Shown piece after piece: positions 51,230 through 59,281 of a stretch of 64,000 nucleotides of DNA. The notes beneath the pieces are model-generated. The model ran no database searches. It had not been told where the DNA came from and was given only the letters and a program-made list of their open reading frames with translations. The DNA lies in contig NZ_CP031393.1 of assembly GCF_017161265.1 (NCBI RefSeq), positions 1,860,001 through 1,924,000 on the forward strand, written 5' to 3'. The position numbers and the translations under genes are program-made. The first letter of the stretch is position 1. Each line of letters starts with the position of its first letter. This stretch comes from Treponema medium. Its GTDB lineage: Bacteria; Spirochaetota; Spirochaetia; Treponematales; Treponemataceae.

Positions 51230-51456
51230 TCTTCTTTTCCTACTGCTTCAAAAGTTTTTATTTCTGAATGGATATTTTCATCCGTAACAAGATTCATAAT
51301 ATCTTCAAGTGATTTTTTTTGAGGAAGAATGAGCATTTTCCCTTTTTCTGCAATTACTTCTACTTTGCTTCCATTTTTAACATTGTTATCTTTTGCCCAA
51401 AGTGACGGAATTCTAAGCCCGAGACTATTTCCCCATTTCTGAACTACTGCCTGCAT
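51223..51456 (-). CDS. mazE: MazE-type antitoxin
   Basis: 77 residues from ATG 51456 (RBS AGGAG on the minus strand, 8 bp upstream); an upstream ATG at 51507 would place the promoter inside the gene. The N-terminal AbrB/MazE swapped-hairpin DNA-binding domain is MQAVVQKWGNSLGLRIPSLWAKDNNVKNGSKVEVIAEKGKMLILP. The acidic C-terminal tail (SLEDIMNLVTDENIHSEIKTFEAVGKEEW) is the part that wraps MazF. Autoregulated through a palindrome lying within its own promoter. Confidence 0.92.
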   Translation of the reverse strand: MQAVVQKWGNSLGLRIPSLWAKDNNVKNGSKVEVIAEKGKMLILPQKKSLEDIMNLVTDENIHSEIKTFEAVGKEEW

Positions 51457-51478
51457 AATACTTCTCCTATAAATGAAG

Positions 51479-51507
51479 TATATACAATGTATATTGTAAT
51501 TTGTCAA
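51479..51507 (-). promoter_or_regulatory. mazEF promoter with overlapping operator
   Basis: Minus strand: -35 TTGACA (51507-51502), 17-bp spacer, -10 TATATA (51484-51479). The spacer contains TACAAT-GTAT-ATTGTA (51483-51498; perfect 6-bp arms). A MazE dimer bound there would block RNA polymerase. Confidence 0.7.
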
Positions 51508-51601
51508 GAGAAATGTAAAAAGACAAGATAGACTTAATTTTAAATGGTGTAGCTAAATCTAAGGAAAACCTCATTATCCGAAGGGCTTGAAAAAGAAAAA
51601 A

Positions 51602-51653
51602 CCCTGTAGGCAAAAGGAGGAAAAAATCCTACAGGGCAACTGTAAAGGAGGTA
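51602..51653 (+). promoter_or_regulatory. leader hairpin with orphan Shine-Dalgarno sequences
   Basis: CCCTGTAGG / CCTACAGGG (51602-51636) encloses AAAAGGAGG in its loop, and a second AAAGGAGGT follows at 51645-51653. Neither is followed by a gene of usual size; the second could serve a tiny frame (TTG AAT ACT CTT TGA, or an ATT-initiated 14-codon frame). It lies about 90-140 bp before the OmpA-type gene, which itself lacks a clear RBS. Confidence 0.4.
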
Positions 51654-51738
51654 CATTGAATACTCTTTGATAGTACGTATCGCAATATACACCACTTAAA
51701 CAGACAAAAAAAGAAAGGTTACATATTTACAAAAAATT

Positions 51739-53064
51739 ATGAAAATATTAGGGTACGGTATGCAATTACTTTTTTCTTTTTCGAATACTATGAACAGGCT
51801 TAAAAATTTTCCCCGGATGCGTTTTTCACGCCTTCTCTTTTTAGGCGTTTTTTTTGTAATAGGAGGATTATCTCCGCTGTATGCCGAAATCTTCCGTTTC
51901 AACTTCAGGGACGGGGATACCTACCGAATCAATTCTACCGTTACCGAAGATGTATACTTGAACGGGCAATTTGCTCATCAGGCTTATATCACCAACCGTG
52001 TTACCGTGGAAGTGTCAGATGTTCAACCGGCATCAAACGGAAAGCCTTCCTCCGCGCTTCATACCTGTACTTTTATGACAAGCGAGCAAAACAGCAACAG
52101 GACATTCTCGTGGGGACGCGAATATCCGAGCGTATTCCGCCGAGATGAATTCGGTATTTACACCATCGGTGAGCAGTATTTTATGCCGGTAGTGCGGGAT
52201 GTTCCGGTTTTCCCTCAGCATGATGTAAAGAAAGGTGAAAGCTGGCGGCACTCGGCAAGCGAAGCGCACGATCTGCGGGATAATTTCAATATTCAAAAGC
52301 CTTTTGTCGTTCCCATCGATGTTACGTACACATACAAAGGTCTTGCCGAGCATGAAGGAAAAACCTATCAGTTAATAGAAGTGAATTATGATCTTTATTA
52401 TGATATTCCATTAAAAAATATCCAGAATAAAAGAAACGGAAGCGCAACATTGCCGATGCTGTACCCTGTCCGTACTATGGGCTATTCAAAACAACGCCTC
52501 TATTGGGATAGTAATGCAGGGATGCTTCCCTATTATGACGAAGTATTTACCATAATGATGGAGTTAAACACAGGGGCGGTAATAGAATACCGCGGCACTG
52601 CAAAGGCTGAAATTACGATGCTGCAGCGTATGAATAAGGAAAAAATAGCGGAAATACTCGATAAGCATATCCGGGATATGGGTATTTCGAATACAACCGT
52701 AGAAAAAAATGATGAAGGAATCACCATAAGCCTTGAAAATATTCAATTTGAACCCGATTCTGCACGTCTCCTTCCGTCCGAGAAAGAAAAGATTGAAAAA
52801 ATCGGAAAATTGTTGAGCGCATATCCCGATTATGAGCTATTGGTTTCGGGACATACGGCGCTGGCGGGTACGGCTGAAGCAAGGCAGGTGCTGTCTGAGC
52901 AGCGGGCAGCGGCTGTTGCAAATTATCTGGTAGAACTTGGGGTGAGAGAACAACACCATGTTTTTACACGCGGGTTTGGTGCGGAAAAACCGATTGCTCC
53001 TAATACTACGGAAGCGAACCGAGCAAGGAACCGCCGTGTTGAAATCACCGTGCTGGAAAAATAG
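51739..53064 (+). CDS. OmpA-family C-terminal domain envelope protein
   Basis: Up to 441 residues. The start is uncertain: ATG 51739 has no RBS, and in-frame ATGs follow at 51760, 51790 and 51817. The last gives a classic signal peptide (MRFSRLLFLGVFFVIGGLSPLYA), so 51817 may be the functional start. The middle (about 50-310) is a beta-rich domain of unknown type. The C-terminal 120 residues are an OmpA/MotB peptidoglycan-binding domain: ISLENIQFEPDSARLLPSEKEKIEKIGKLLSAYPDYELLVSGHTALAGTAEARQVLSEQRAAAVANYLVELGV, ending GFGAEKPIAPNTTEANRARNRRVEITVLEK. It probably tethers the cell envelope to murein. Confidence 0.9.
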   Translation: MKILGYGMQLLFSFSNTMNRLKNFPRMRFSRLLFLGVFFVIGGLSPLYAEIFRFNFRDGDTYRINSTVTEDVYLNGQFAHQAYITNRVTVEVSDVQPASNGKPSSALHTCTFMTSEQNSNRTFSWGREYPSVFRRDEFGIYTIGEQYFMPVVRDVPVFPQHDVKKGESWRHSASEAHDLRDNFNIQKPFVVPIDVTYTYKGLAEHEGKTYQLIEVNYDLYYDIPLKNIQNKRNGSATLPMLYPVRTMGYSKQRLYWDSNAGMLPYYDEVFTIMMELNTGAVIEYRGTAKAEITMLQRMNKEKIAEILDKHIRDMGISNTTVEKNDEGITISLENIQFEPDSARLLPSEKEKIEKIGKLLSAYPDYELLVSGHTALAGTAEARQVLSEQRAAAVANYLVELGVREQHHVFTRGFGAEKPIAPNTTEANRARNRRVEITVLEK

Positions 53065-53091
53065 CCGATACTTTCCGCACTGTCCTGCCGT

Positions 53092-53901
53092 TTAGGATTG
53101 TAATATTTGATTGAGTAAGTCGCCTGCAAGCAGAATGCCGGCTGCGGCGGGTACCCATGAAACCGAGCTTGGCGGACGGCTGCGGACAGCGGGAACTTCC
53201 TTAGAATATAGTACCCGCAGTTTTTTTACTCCCCGCTTTTTTAGCAGTCCGCGCATGGTTTTACACAAGGGACAAACGGCAGTATCGTAAATGTCGGCAA
53301 ATTGAAATAAATCCGCGTGGAGCTTATTTCCGCAGCCCATTGCCGCTACGATTGGGATGCCGCGGTTTTCCGCCTCTGCCGCCAGTGCAACTTTGAGTGA
53401 AATCGTATCAACCGCATCGACAATACAATCGATGTCGGATAAAAGAGGTAAAAAAGAAAGAGAGCCATCCGCATCAGGGAGAATGTGCTGCACGAGCTGA
53501 TGAACCGTACACGCCGGGTTTATATCGGCGATTCGCGCGGCAGCCGCAGCGGTTTTGTGCTGGCCGATGGTGGATGTAAGTGCATAGAGCTGCCGGTTAA
53601 TGTTTGAAGGGCTTACCGTATCGCCGTCGATTAAGTACAGTGTTCCGACACCGGCGCGTGCAAGGGCTTCAACCGTATACCCGCCAACACCGCCGATACC
53701 GAATACCGCAACCCGCAACTTACGAAACCGGTTAACACCTTCCGTCCCGATAAGCGCTTTGCTCCGGATAAATAGCGGGTCAGGCTCGTCCTGTATAGCC
53801 GTACCGATATTGTGCGTATCGTATGAATTGCACACAGCGTTCTTACTATCCGGCTCAGCCAAGAGCTTAGCGGATTTTGAATAAGACTGCAAATACGGCA
53901 A
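53092..53901 (-). CDS. tcdA: tRNA threonylcarbamoyladenosine dehydratase (ThiF/E1-like)
   Basis: 269 residues. E1-like adenylating fold: nucleotide-binding VAVFGIGGVGGYTVEALARAGVGTLYLIDGDTVSPSNINRQLYAL (GxGGxG, D of the dinucleotide site, NxNRQ). Further motifs are the Arg/Lys region TIGQHKTAAAAARI and DCIVDAVDTISLKVAL. The zinc-type CPLCK and C-terminal RSRPPSSVSWVPAAAGILLAGDLLN are typical of the CsdL/TcdA branch, which forms cyclic t6A37. The N-terminal 40 residues are longer than usual and overlap the mraY end by 35 bp; the real start may be an alternative codon further in. Confidence 0.88.
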   Translation of the reverse strand: MPYLQSYSKSAKLLAEPDSKNAVCNSYDTHNIGTAIQDEPDPLFIRSKALIGTEGVNRFRKLRVAVFGIGGVGGYTVEALARAGVGTLYLIDGDTVSPSNINRQLYALTSTIGQHKTAAAAARIADINPACTVHQLVQHILPDADGSLSFLPLLSDIDCIVDAVDTISLKVALAAEAENRGIPIVAAMGCGNKLHADLFQFADIYDTAVCPLCKTMRGLLKKRGVKKLRVLYSKEVPAVRSRPPSSVSWVPAAAGILLAGDLLNQILQS

Positions 53902-55006
53902 GCGTAATGAGCAGTTGTAAAATAAGGAACTTTATCAATACCTGCGTCGATGACCATTGAAGGTTTTTCCGCATGTGGTCATGGAGCGGGAACCGGATAT
54001 TCCTAAAAATACGGATATGAAAAAAGCGTAATAACGCCACTTTAACGAGACCTGTGCCGCCGTTAAGCAGAATCATTCCGCTGGTCATTAACAGCAAGAA
54101 AGGATTGCCCGAAATAATGACCAATACGCCGATAAAAAAGCCGAGCGCACGGGAACCGGCATCACCCATCATCACCTTGCTCGGATATGCATTATGCCAC
54201 AAATATCCCATCAGCACACCGGAAAGGCTAAAGCAAATAAGCGCCCACTGTGCACCGTCTACCCGATGCGGAATAAGCAGATATTCCGAAACTTTTACGT
54301 TCCCGATAATAAAATAGAAGACCATACCAAGCGAAATAAGCGCTGTCAAAATGAGCGTACCGGAAAGCCCATCCACCCCATCGGTACAATTCGTCGTATT
54401 GATGGAAAACCACAAAATTAAAACGGAAACCGTAAAAAATACGGCAGGATGTACCGCGATACTTTGACTCATAAACGGAATCCAATAAAAAATGGAATCG
54501 TCAAAATACCAATGAAAAAGCACTGCCGTAGTAATCAGCGACAATAGTAAATCCAATGCACCTTTCCGGTATTCTCCCCACGGATTAACCGACCGGTCGT
54601 CAAGATAGCCGGTAAGCATTACCAGCCATGTTAAAACCAGTACGGCTATTTGCGTACCCGAAGGTATGATCAGCAGAAAAATCATAACAACAAAAATTGT
54701 AATAAATACGACACCGCCACCGGTCGGTTTTCCCTTTGCCGCTTCAGGAGAAATACCGAATTCCTTTCCCCTGTCTTTCGGCAGCCGTGCGTAAAAGCGC
54801 GGTAAAATGAATACCGTTAAAAAAAAGCCTACATAAAATGAAATTGAAATAAGTACGAGATATGATTGTAAAAGCCGCATGGGGCCGTAGAACGAAGAAA
54901 GAAGCCCCGATAAATAAAAAAGCATTGGAACAGTATATACAGCCCATATAAAAAAAACAACCCTTTGCTTGCTCCAGGATAAACACATCAACCAAGTTCC
55001 CGTCAT
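53867..55006 (-). CDS. mraY: phospho-N-acetylmuramoyl-pentapeptide-transferase
   Basis: About 379 residues from ATG 55006, with about ten membrane helices. It makes lipid I from UDP-MurNAc-pentapeptide and undecaprenyl phosphate. Active-site motifs: GKPTGGGVVFI, TGYLDDRSVNPWGEYRKGALDLL (DD pair), INTTNCTDGVDGLSG (NxTDGxDGL) and MMGDAGSRALG. The C-terminal loop is PLHDHMRKNLQWS instead of the common PLHHHxE, a variant position. The frame continues to 55147, but that stretch enters repeat element D, so the shorter start with upstream GAGGAA is preferred. Not in a mur/fts cluster here; it is followed by tcdA. Confidence 0.92.
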   Translation of the reverse strand: MTGTWLMCLSWSKQRVVFFIWAVYTVPMLFYLSGLLSSFYGPMRLLQSYLVLISISFYVGFFLTVFILPRFYARLPKDRGKEFGISPEAAKGKPTGGGVVFITIFVVMIFLLIIPSGTQIAVLVLTWLVMLTGYLDDRSVNPWGEYRKGALDLLLSLITTAVLFHWYFDDSIFYWIPFMSQSIAVHPAVFFTVSVLILWFSINTTNCTDGVDGLSGTLILTALISLGMVFYFIIGNVKVSEYLLIPHRVDGAQWALICFSLSGVLMGYLWHNAYPSKVMMGDAGSRALGFFIGVLVIISGNPFLLLMTSGMILLNGGTGLVKVALLRFFHIRIFRNIRFPLHDHMRKNLQWSSTQVLIKFLILQLLITLAVFAVLFKIR

Positions 55007-55077
55007 AGAGAGTGGCGGTTCCTCATAGCTGCAGAATAAGCAAGGCTGATGCTTTTTGAACAGCATTTTTCCGTAAG

Positions 55078-55383
55078 CCTTTTGAAAATAGCCTGTCCAG
55101 AAGTGTACATCCGTGTACACTTCTGGACGCGAGTTTTTGCGGAGCAAAAACGTCGCCGTTGTGTGAAACTACGGACATCCCTGTCCGTTCTGAAACTACA
55201 AGGCGCCTAGCAAATTCCAACCGGAGGCGTATCTTTGATACGTTGAGGATTTTCAGTAGCGGCAGGGATGCCGCTGGTTATATCAGAAGCGATGTTTCAG
55301 CATCGCTGAAACTCGCTGCCAAAAGTGTACAAGGATGTACACTTTTGGCAAGGCAACGCAGATATGCCGTCTATTTCAAAAGG
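55078..55383. repeat. MITE-like hairpin element, copy D
   Basis: 306 bp with terminal inverted repeats CCTTTTGAAAATAG / CTATTTCAAAAGG (one base indel). Hairpins in order: 55095-55128 (15-bp stem, loop TCCG), GCGAGTTTTTGC/GCAAAAACGTCGC, ACGGACA-TCCC-TGTCCGT at 55171-55188, GTATC/GATAC, AGCGGCA-GGGA-TGCCGCT, GCGATGTTTCAGC/GCTGAAACTCGC, and CCAAAAGTGTACA-AGGA-TGTACACTTTTGG near 55318-55348. Ends nearly identical to copy A. Its right end overlaps the last 8 bp of ruvC. Confidence 0.85.
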
Positions 55384-55879
55384 TAGGTACTGTATTTACA
55401 TAAGTAATCGCCGCCGCCAGCGCATCGGCGGCGTGATCGGGTTTCGGTATCGCTTTAAGGCCGAGCAGTAACTGTACTGTTAGCTGCACTTGCTGCTTTT
55501 CCGCCTGCGCGATACCGGTAACCGCTTTTTTAATAGCGTTCGGCGCGTATTGAAAGACGGGAACACCTGCTTGCGCTAAGGCAAGCAGCGTTACGCCGCG
55601 TGCTTCCGAAACGCTCAAAGCGCTCGTTACGTTTTTTGCGAAATAGAGCGTTTCGATACCGGCAGCAGCAGGTTGGTATGTGCGGATAAGCTCCGTGAGC
55701 CGGTCAAAGACAATGAGCAGCCGATTTCCCTGTACCTGCCCCGCCTCCGTTTGAATAACACCGTACTCGATACAGCGCATCCTGCTGCCGGACACAGCAA
55801 TGATGCCGTAGCCGGTAGAGGCAAGCCCGGGGTCAATCCCCATGATAATCCGTCCTGCGGCTGTCCGCTGTTCCGCCAT
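55376..55879 (-). CDS. ruvC: crossover junction endodeoxyribonuclease RuvC
   Basis: 167-residue Holliday-junction resolvase. RNase-H-like fold with the acidic residues in IIMGIDPGLASTGYGIIAV (first Asp), AAAGIETLYFAKN (Glu), and the last pair in IPKPDHAADALAAAITYVNT (DHAxDA). GVTLLALAQAGVPVFQYAPNAIKKAVTG is typical. Length is normal, but the final residues PTF and the stop codon (ACCTTTTGA) come from the terminal repeat of element D, so the original C-terminus was probably altered by the insertion. No ruvA or ruvB beside it. Confidence 0.96.
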   Translation of the reverse strand: MAEQRTAAGRIIMGIDPGLASTGYGIIAVSGSRMRCIEYGVIQTEAGQVQGNRLLIVFDRLTELIRTYQPAAAGIETLYFAKNVTSALSVSEARGVTLLALAQAGVPVFQYAPNAIKKAVTGIAQAEKQQVQLTVQLLLGLKAIPKPDHAADALAAAITYVNTVPTF

Positions 55880-55930
55880 TCTCCTTATTTTCCTACCATA
55901 TTAACGCCGGTTAAAGCACGCATTTGCGTA

Positions 55931-57688
55931 TTACAGCGCCTGTGTCCGCACTTTTAAGAATGCACGATGTGCCTCATCCAAATGAGGATCCAGCGCAGTA
56001 CGAACCGCTTGATTATAATCATTCAGCCACTTGAGTTCTTCGGGAAGCAGTAGCTCCTTCACCACCGGCCGTGTGTCGATCGGGCAGAGCGTCAGCGTTT
56101 CAAACTCAAAGAATGTCCCATACTCTGTTGTTTTCCATTCCTTTGTCAGTGTGAGATTTTCGATGCGGATACCGTGACTGCCAGCACAGTAAAAGCCGGG
56201 CTCGTTGGAGGTAATCATACCCGCCTTCATCGGAGCGTCCGTATAGCGGAGCCCGATATTTTGCGGCCCTTCGTGAACGGACAGCACATACCCGACGCCG
56301 TGTCCGGTACCGTGCTTATAGTCCTTGCCGTATTTTCGAAGCGGATTGCGGGCAAGGATATCAAGCTTATAGCCGGTCGTGTTTTCGGGGAACTTTGCTA
56401 AAGCGAGCTGGATATGCCCTTTGAGTACCAGCGTATAATCCTCTTTTTCTTCCGCGGTGAGCGGGCCGAGCGGGATGGTACGGGTAATATCCGTTGTTCC
56501 GTCCCGATATTGTCCGCCTGAGTCGAGCAGTAAAAAGCTTTTGGGCTGCAAGGTAGCGGCTGTTTCTTTTTTAGGCCCGTAGTGGATAATCGCCGCATTC
56601 GCTCCATATCCGGCAATCGTGGTAAAGCTCGCCTCTATGAAGTCGGGCTGTTCGGCACGGAAGCGCAGCAGCTGTTCGGAAACGTCCCATTCGGTAACGC
56701 CGCTATCGGCATGATCTTCCACCCATTTGAGGATTTTGACCATCGCGATGCCGTCTTTAAGGAACGCATTCCGGTAATTTTTAATTTCGATTTCGTTTTT
56801 CACCGCTTTCATCGAAGAAGTGATATTAAGGCCTTCTATGATATTCGCTTTAATCTTGTTGCGTAAGAAGATATTTGTCCGTGCGGGATCAAGGTAGACC
56901 GTACCCTGTAATTTTTCGGCATCGGCGAAAACCGCTTCGTAAGGCGCAACCGACACCCCTTCTTTTTCAAGCGTCGCCTTCACCTCATCCGTCATTTGCC
57001 GCGCGTCGATGTAAAGCCGTGCGCTCTGCATATCAACCAAGGCGTAGGCGGTAACAACCGGCGTGCATTCAATATCGTTGCCGCGAATGTTAAAGAGGTA
57101 ACAGACATCCTCCAAAGCTCCGATAACCGTCGACTCCGCTTTCTTTTCCCGAAGCGCCGCGCGGACTTCTTTAATTTTTTCCGACGCGGATCTTCCCGTG
57201 TAGCGGACATCGAGTAAAAAGGCGGCGCTTAATACGGGCGCTGGCCGATTCGTCCATATCTCCCCGATGAGATCACGGTCGATAACAAACTTCATATCGG
57301 GAAGCGACGAATTAAACTGTGCAAACGAATTAACCGCCATCACTTTCCCGTCCATACCGATCGTACTTCCCGCAGGAAGCGCTTGTGCAAGATATTCAAA
57401 TACGGTCGGTACATTCGGTTCTCCGCTCTTTTGCAAGAGGATACCGCTTTCCTTCAATTCTTTTTCAGCCTGTAAAAAATACCGACCGTCAGTCCATAAA
57501 AAGGCCTTGTCTTTTGTAACCAATACGGCGCCCGCAGAGCCGGTAAAGCCGGAAATAAAGACGCGGGTCTTATCGTGTTCGGCAAGATATTCGCACTGAT
57601 GCGGGTCGGCGGTTGGAATATAATACGCGTCGAAGCCGCATTCCGCCATTTTATTGCGCAATACGCTAATACGTTCAGCTATTGTCAT
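55931..57688 (-). CDS. pepP: Xaa-Pro aminopeptidase (M24B)
   Basis: 585 residues, the long three-domain form of aminopeptidase P. Two creatinase-like N-terminal domains (about 5-300; RNKMAECGFDAYYIPTADPHQCEYLAEHDKTRVFISGFTGSAGAVLV, LWTDGRYFLQAEKEL) precede the pita-bread catalytic domain. Dimetal ligands: Asp pair in FLLLDSGGQYRDGTTDITRT, His in HGTGHGVGYVLSVHEGP, Glu in MITSNEPGFYCAGSHGIRIENL and Glu in FEFETLTLCPID. Removes N-terminal residues before proline from peptides in the cytoplasm, useful for a peptide-fermenting or peptide-scavenging organism. Stands alone between ruvC and the glucosaminidase gene. Confidence 0.95.
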   Translation of the reverse strand: MTIAERISVLRNKMAECGFDAYYIPTADPHQCEYLAEHDKTRVFISGFTGSAGAVLVTKDKAFLWTDGRYFLQAEKELKESGILLQKSGEPNVPTVFEYLAQALPAGSTIGMDGKVMAVNSFAQFNSSLPDMKFVIDRDLIGEIWTNRPAPVLSAAFLLDVRYTGRSASEKIKEVRAALREKKAESTVIGALEDVCYLFNIRGNDIECTPVVTAYALVDMQSARLYIDARQMTDEVKATLEKEGVSVAPYEAVFADAEKLQGTVYLDPARTNIFLRNKIKANIIEGLNITSSMKAVKNEIEIKNYRNAFLKDGIAMVKILKWVEDHADSGVTEWDVSEQLLRFRAEQPDFIEASFTTIAGYGANAAIIHYGPKKETAATLQPKSFLLLDSGGQYRDGTTDITRTIPLGPLTAEEKEDYTLVLKGHIQLALAKFPENTTGYKLDILARNPLRKYGKDYKHGTGHGVGYVLSVHEGPQNIGLRYTDAPMKAGMITSNEPGFYCAGSHGIRIENLTLTKEWKTTEYGTFFEFETLTLCPIDTRPVVKELLLPEELKWLNDYNQAVRTALDPHLDEAHRAFLKVRTQAL

Positions 57689-57763
57689 AGTGATCTCCTT
57701 CGCAAATCAATTTAAAGTAACTTCAAAAATTGAGTTTTTTAGAAGTTACCGGTTATATTTTCT

Positions 57764-58357
57764 CTAGAGCCCTGCGTACATACGACGCAGCAGCTGGTCT
57801 ATTTTATGCCCGTAAGCGGGATCCGATGCCCACGTTCCGGCAAGGTTATAAATATACGGCGCCTTGCCTTTCGGGTTTACGTAACGGTAACGAGGATCTA
57901 CGGCAGGAAGGTTGAGCGGTTCGGCGCTGGCGTATGCTTTTAGATGCTGAATATGCGCTCTGACTCCCGTTTGTTCGTCGGGAAACGCCAACCCCGGATT
58001 TTCGGCATTGATTGCGCCCAGTCCGCAAAAATTGTTCATGTCTGCAGTTACCAATCCGCCGAACCGTAAAAAGCCGGTTTCCAAACACATCTGCACAAAA
58101 GCGATATCGGCATTTATCCCTTCAACTGCGGATTCTTTTACATAATACGCTGCCAACCGTTCTACTTTTTCCTGATTGATTTCTCCCGTTTGCGTTATGG
58201 CAGTTTGCGTTAAAAAGAACGAAACGAGCTGTTCCTGTGTCATGCGTCCGGTACCCATAATCGCTTTAGGAATGGACGGCGGAACCGACCGGCACGAAAA
58301 GCAGAGCAATACTGCAAGCAGGGAAATAAGGAGTAAAAGATGCTTTAAAAGACGCAT
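57764..58357 (-). CDS. glucosaminidase-domain (FlgJ/Bax-like) lipoprotein
   Basis: 197 residues from ATG 58357. Signal MRLLKHLLLLISLLAVLLCFSC gives a lipoprotein. The remainder is a GH73-like N-acetylglucosaminidase domain: LAAYYVKESAVEGINADIAFVQMCLETGFLRFGGLVTADMNNFCGLGA (the helix with QxxxETG and NxxGL), GVRAHIQHLKAYAS, and DPRYRYVNPKGKAPYIYNLAGTWASDPAYGHKI. It probably trims peptidoglycan glycan strands in the periplasm. Longer start at 58381 (MSVSHFHI) is possible but less suited to the signal. A hairpin at 57717-57749 separates it from pepP. Confidence 0.88.
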   Translation of the reverse strand: MRLLKHLLLLISLLAVLLCFSCRSVPPSIPKAIMGTGRMTQEQLVSFFLTQTAITQTGEINQEKVERLAAYYVKESAVEGINADIAFVQMCLETGFLRFGGLVTADMNNFCGLGAINAENPGLAFPDEQTGVRAHIQHLKAYASAEPLNLPAVDPRYRYVNPKGKAPYIYNLAGTWASDPAYGHKIDQLLRRMYAGL

Positions 58358-58381
58358 TATGTGAAAGTGGGAAACGCTCAT

Positions 58382-58675
58382 ACGGTTATGTTACTCCCAT
58401 TCGACAGCCTCTAATATATTTTATTTAGGGGATATTCTCTGTCGTTTTTGATATTGATAGTATTAATCATGCGAATATGATTAAGCAATGCTCAGCTATT
58501 TTAGCATAGCAAATTTTACATGGTTTTGCAATTAGTTACCAATTTATATTACACAGTTATTTTAATTTGTGTACTGAAAATTGTTGATATTTGAGTTTTT
58601 GTATAGTATAATCCTTTTGCGGACTATGAAGCAGTTTTTTAGAAGTTTCCTTATGATGTAGAGGTTGATAAATAA
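58382..58675. other. AT-rich spacer upstream of the AbiE pair
   Basis: Almost 300 bp without a gene, visibly more AT-rich than the flanking pepP and guaA genes. It contains the promoter region for both divergent units, but I see no unambiguous -35/-10 pair and no RNA gene. The composition fits a horizontally acquired junction for the downstream toxin-antitoxin pair. Confidence 0.4.
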
Positions 58676-59281
58676 GTGGATAAAAAAGAAGTCATAAAAA
58701 GAATCATAGAGAAGTCCGATGGTATTGCTAAGACTTCTGATTTTGTTTCTGAGAGTCTTTCTCATTATGATGTCGCACATTTATGCAAGAAAGGCTATAT
58801 TGAACGCGTTAGGCATGGCTATTATCAGCTTTCGGAACAAAAAGATATAAAAGAAGAACGAGTGCTTGCGGCACTTCTACCTGAAAGTATTGTCTGTGTG
58901 GAGTCAGCGCTGTTTTACTACAACTATAGCGACTTTACACCGAGGCAATGGTCGATTGCCGTTCCGCGAACATTTTCACGCACAAAGTTAAAGATTGATT
59001 CTCTTGCTATAAAAACCTATTTTGTACAGCTTGCTCATTTCGAAATCGGAAAAACAAGCGGCGATTTTGGCGGTATACAACTTGCTGTTTATGACCGTGA
59101 ACGCACTATTTGTGACTGTTTTAAATATCGAACAAAATTGGATAACGAAATGTTTAACAATGCCCTCAATGCATACGCTGCCGATGAAAAGAAAAATTTG
59201 AGTAATCTTTCAAGATATGCAAAGGAAATGCATATTTACAAAAGATTGATGGATGTAATGGAGGTACTGCTTAATGGCTGA
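58676..59281 (+). CDS. AbiEi-type antitoxin (type IV TA), HTH protein
   Basis: 201 residues starting at GTG 58676 with RBS GAGG 11 bp upstream. N-terminal winged HTH (VIKRIIEKSDGIAKTSDFVSESLSHYDVAHLCKKGYIERVRHGYYQLSE), then the AbiEi C-terminal region (ALLPESIVCVESALFYYNYSDFTPRQWSIAVPRTFSRTKLK, FGGIQLAVYDRERTICDCFKYRTKLDNEMFNNALNAYA). AbiEi represses its own operon and counters AbiEii indirectly. Overlaps the toxin gene by 8 bp. Confidence 0.88.
   Translation: MDKKEVIKRIIEKSDGIAKTSDFVSESLSHYDVAHLCKKGYIERVRHGYYQLSEQKDIKEERVLAALLPESIVCVESALFYYNYSDFTPRQWSIAVPRTFSRTKLKIDSLAIKTYFVQLAHFEIGKTSGDFGGIQLAVYDRERTICDCFKYRTKLDNEMFNNALNAYAADEKKNLSNLSRYAKEMHIYKRLMDVMEVLLNG

Noticed and set aside
55007-55147. 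N-terminal extension of mraY by 47 codons
   Set aside because: It is read from repeat element D and unique spacer, has cysteine-rich unlikely sequence, and precedes the first membrane helix.
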